Assembly (NCBI GenBank): GCA_021812825.1
Contig: JAKAMO010000137.1
Location: 1 to 6,041 of the forward strand
Direction of reading: 5' to 3'
From: a bacterium
GTDB taxonomy: Bacteria; Elusimicrobiota; Elusimicrobia; Elusimicrobiales; UBA9959
Length of the DNA stretch: 6,041 bases
The notes under the pieces were generated by a model that saw nothing but the letters and a program-made list of their open reading frames with translations, did no database searches and was not told where the DNA came from. The translations under genes and the position numbers were made by a program. Numbering within the stretch: position 1 is the stretch's first letter; every line of letters begins with the position of its first letter. Positions 5,674 through 6,041 of this stretch are shown here, one piece after another.

Positions 5674-6041
5674 GAGCGTGCCCGGCTGGAGTATTCCCAC
5701 TCGGAATACCGCACCCAGAACAGCTTGAAGAGCTCCTCCAGGAAGTCCTCGCGCTTCACGCCGGCGCCCTTGATGGCCTTCACGCTGACGGCCGTGTCCA
5801 GCTTGAGCGGGTTGTTGAGGTTCACGCCCATGCCGAGCAGCAGCCAGCTGGTCTCGCCGCCCGCCGAGGAGGACTCGGTCAGTATGCCGGCTATCTTCAG
5901 CCACTTGCGGCGGCGCGGGTGCCAGGCGTAGACGTCGTTGGGCTTCTTGATGCGCGTCTTTATGCCGTAAAGTTTGGTCAGCGTCTCGCCCACTACCTTG
6001 CCGGCCAGCACGCTGAGGTCGGGCAGGAACTTCAGGTCGGA
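5670..6041 (-). CDS. birA: Biotin-[acetyl-CoA-carboxylase] ligase, C-terminal part (5' end beyond right edge)
   Basis: The reverse strand is open from the right edge to TGA at 5672-5670, giving 123 residues. No true start is present; the in-frame GTG at 6011 encodes Val inside the conserved LSVLAGKVVGETL helix. Family motifs follow: IKKPNDVYAW (the KWPND signature, with Lys where Trp is usual), KIAGILTES (its Lys matches Lys183 of E. coli BirA, from memory) and LLLGMGVNLNNP. The enzyme makes biotinyl-AMP and attaches biotin to the acetyl-CoA carboxylase carrier protein. Only about 45 residues follow GMGVNLNNP, so the SH3-like C-terminal domain of E. coli BirA appears to be missing. Whether an N-terminal DNA-binding domain (repressor type) exists cannot be seen. 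The stop overlaps the queG start by 4 nt, indicating one minus-strand operon with coupled translation. Confidence 0.9.
   Translation of the reverse strand, partial: SDLKFLPDLSVLAGKVVGETLTKLYGIKTRIKKPNDVYAWHPRRRKWLKIAGILTESSSAGGETSWLLLGMGVNLNNPLKLDTAVSVKAIKGAGVKREDFLEELFKLFWVRYSEWEYSSRARS

Noticed and set aside
5691..5709. Perfect 7-bp hairpin near the end of the biotin ligase gene
   Set aside because: A stem of this size with a 5-nt loop is expected by chance about once or more in 6 kb, and it lies inside coding sequence.
5674..5904. N-terminal extension of the QueG-like frame
   Set aside because: The extra 77 residues overlap the biotin ligase frame, have shadow composition, and precede the point where QueG homology begins.
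6009..6011. GTG as start of the biotin ligase gene
   Set aside because: The frame stays open to the window edge and the conserved helix begins before this codon, so it is an internal Val.

Overview
This is a GC-rich bacterial window with five protein genes and a non-coding interval of about 460 bp that holds the most unusual structure. The products fit a Gram-negative cell with an outer membrane: a lipobox-bearing MltA lytic transglycosylase, a secreted NamZ-type muramidase and a secreted FecR-domain protein. Despite the GC content, Ile is written mostly as ATA (12 of 19 codons in the mltA-like gene). Gene content and codon style made me think of Elusimicrobiota, but that is a weak guess; no rRNA or phylogenetic marker is present.

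Layout. (1) 1-1195, minus: a FecR-domain secreted protein, cut off at the left edge. (2) 1196-1423: a divergent promoter region in which the -35 boxes of the two opposing promoters overlap, followed on the plus strand by a strongly structured leader of about 165 nt. (3) 1424-2725 and 2729-3931, plus: an MltA-like lipoprotein and a DUF1343/NamZ-like exo-muramidase, 3 bp apart. They form a cell-wall-degrading operon. (4) 3952-4323, plus: a stand-alone CheY-like receiver with its own promoter, closed by a textbook intrinsic terminator at 4344-4379. (5) 4384-4845: no gene. It carries two related stem-rich elements in opposite orientation (A, 4396-4557, read on minus; B, 4690-4823, read on plus). 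They share short sequence blocks, the same stem order and, in the apical hairpin, four compensated base-pair changes with none uncompensated. (6) 4846-5673 and 5670-6041, minus: a short QueG-like epoxyqueuosine reductase, whose GTG start overlaps the stop of a biotin-protein ligase (BirA) that enters from the right edge.

How the genes fit together. MltA cuts glycan strands between MurNAc and GlcNAc, and NamZ removes MurNAc from glycan ends, so the plus-strand pair could act in turn on the same periplasmic polymer. The receiver has no kinase or output gene nearby. BirA and QueG are translationally coupled housekeeping enzymes (biotinylation and tRNA queuosine).

The best candidate for something undescribed is the inverted pair of covarying elements at 4396-4823. 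The structured mltA leader comes second.
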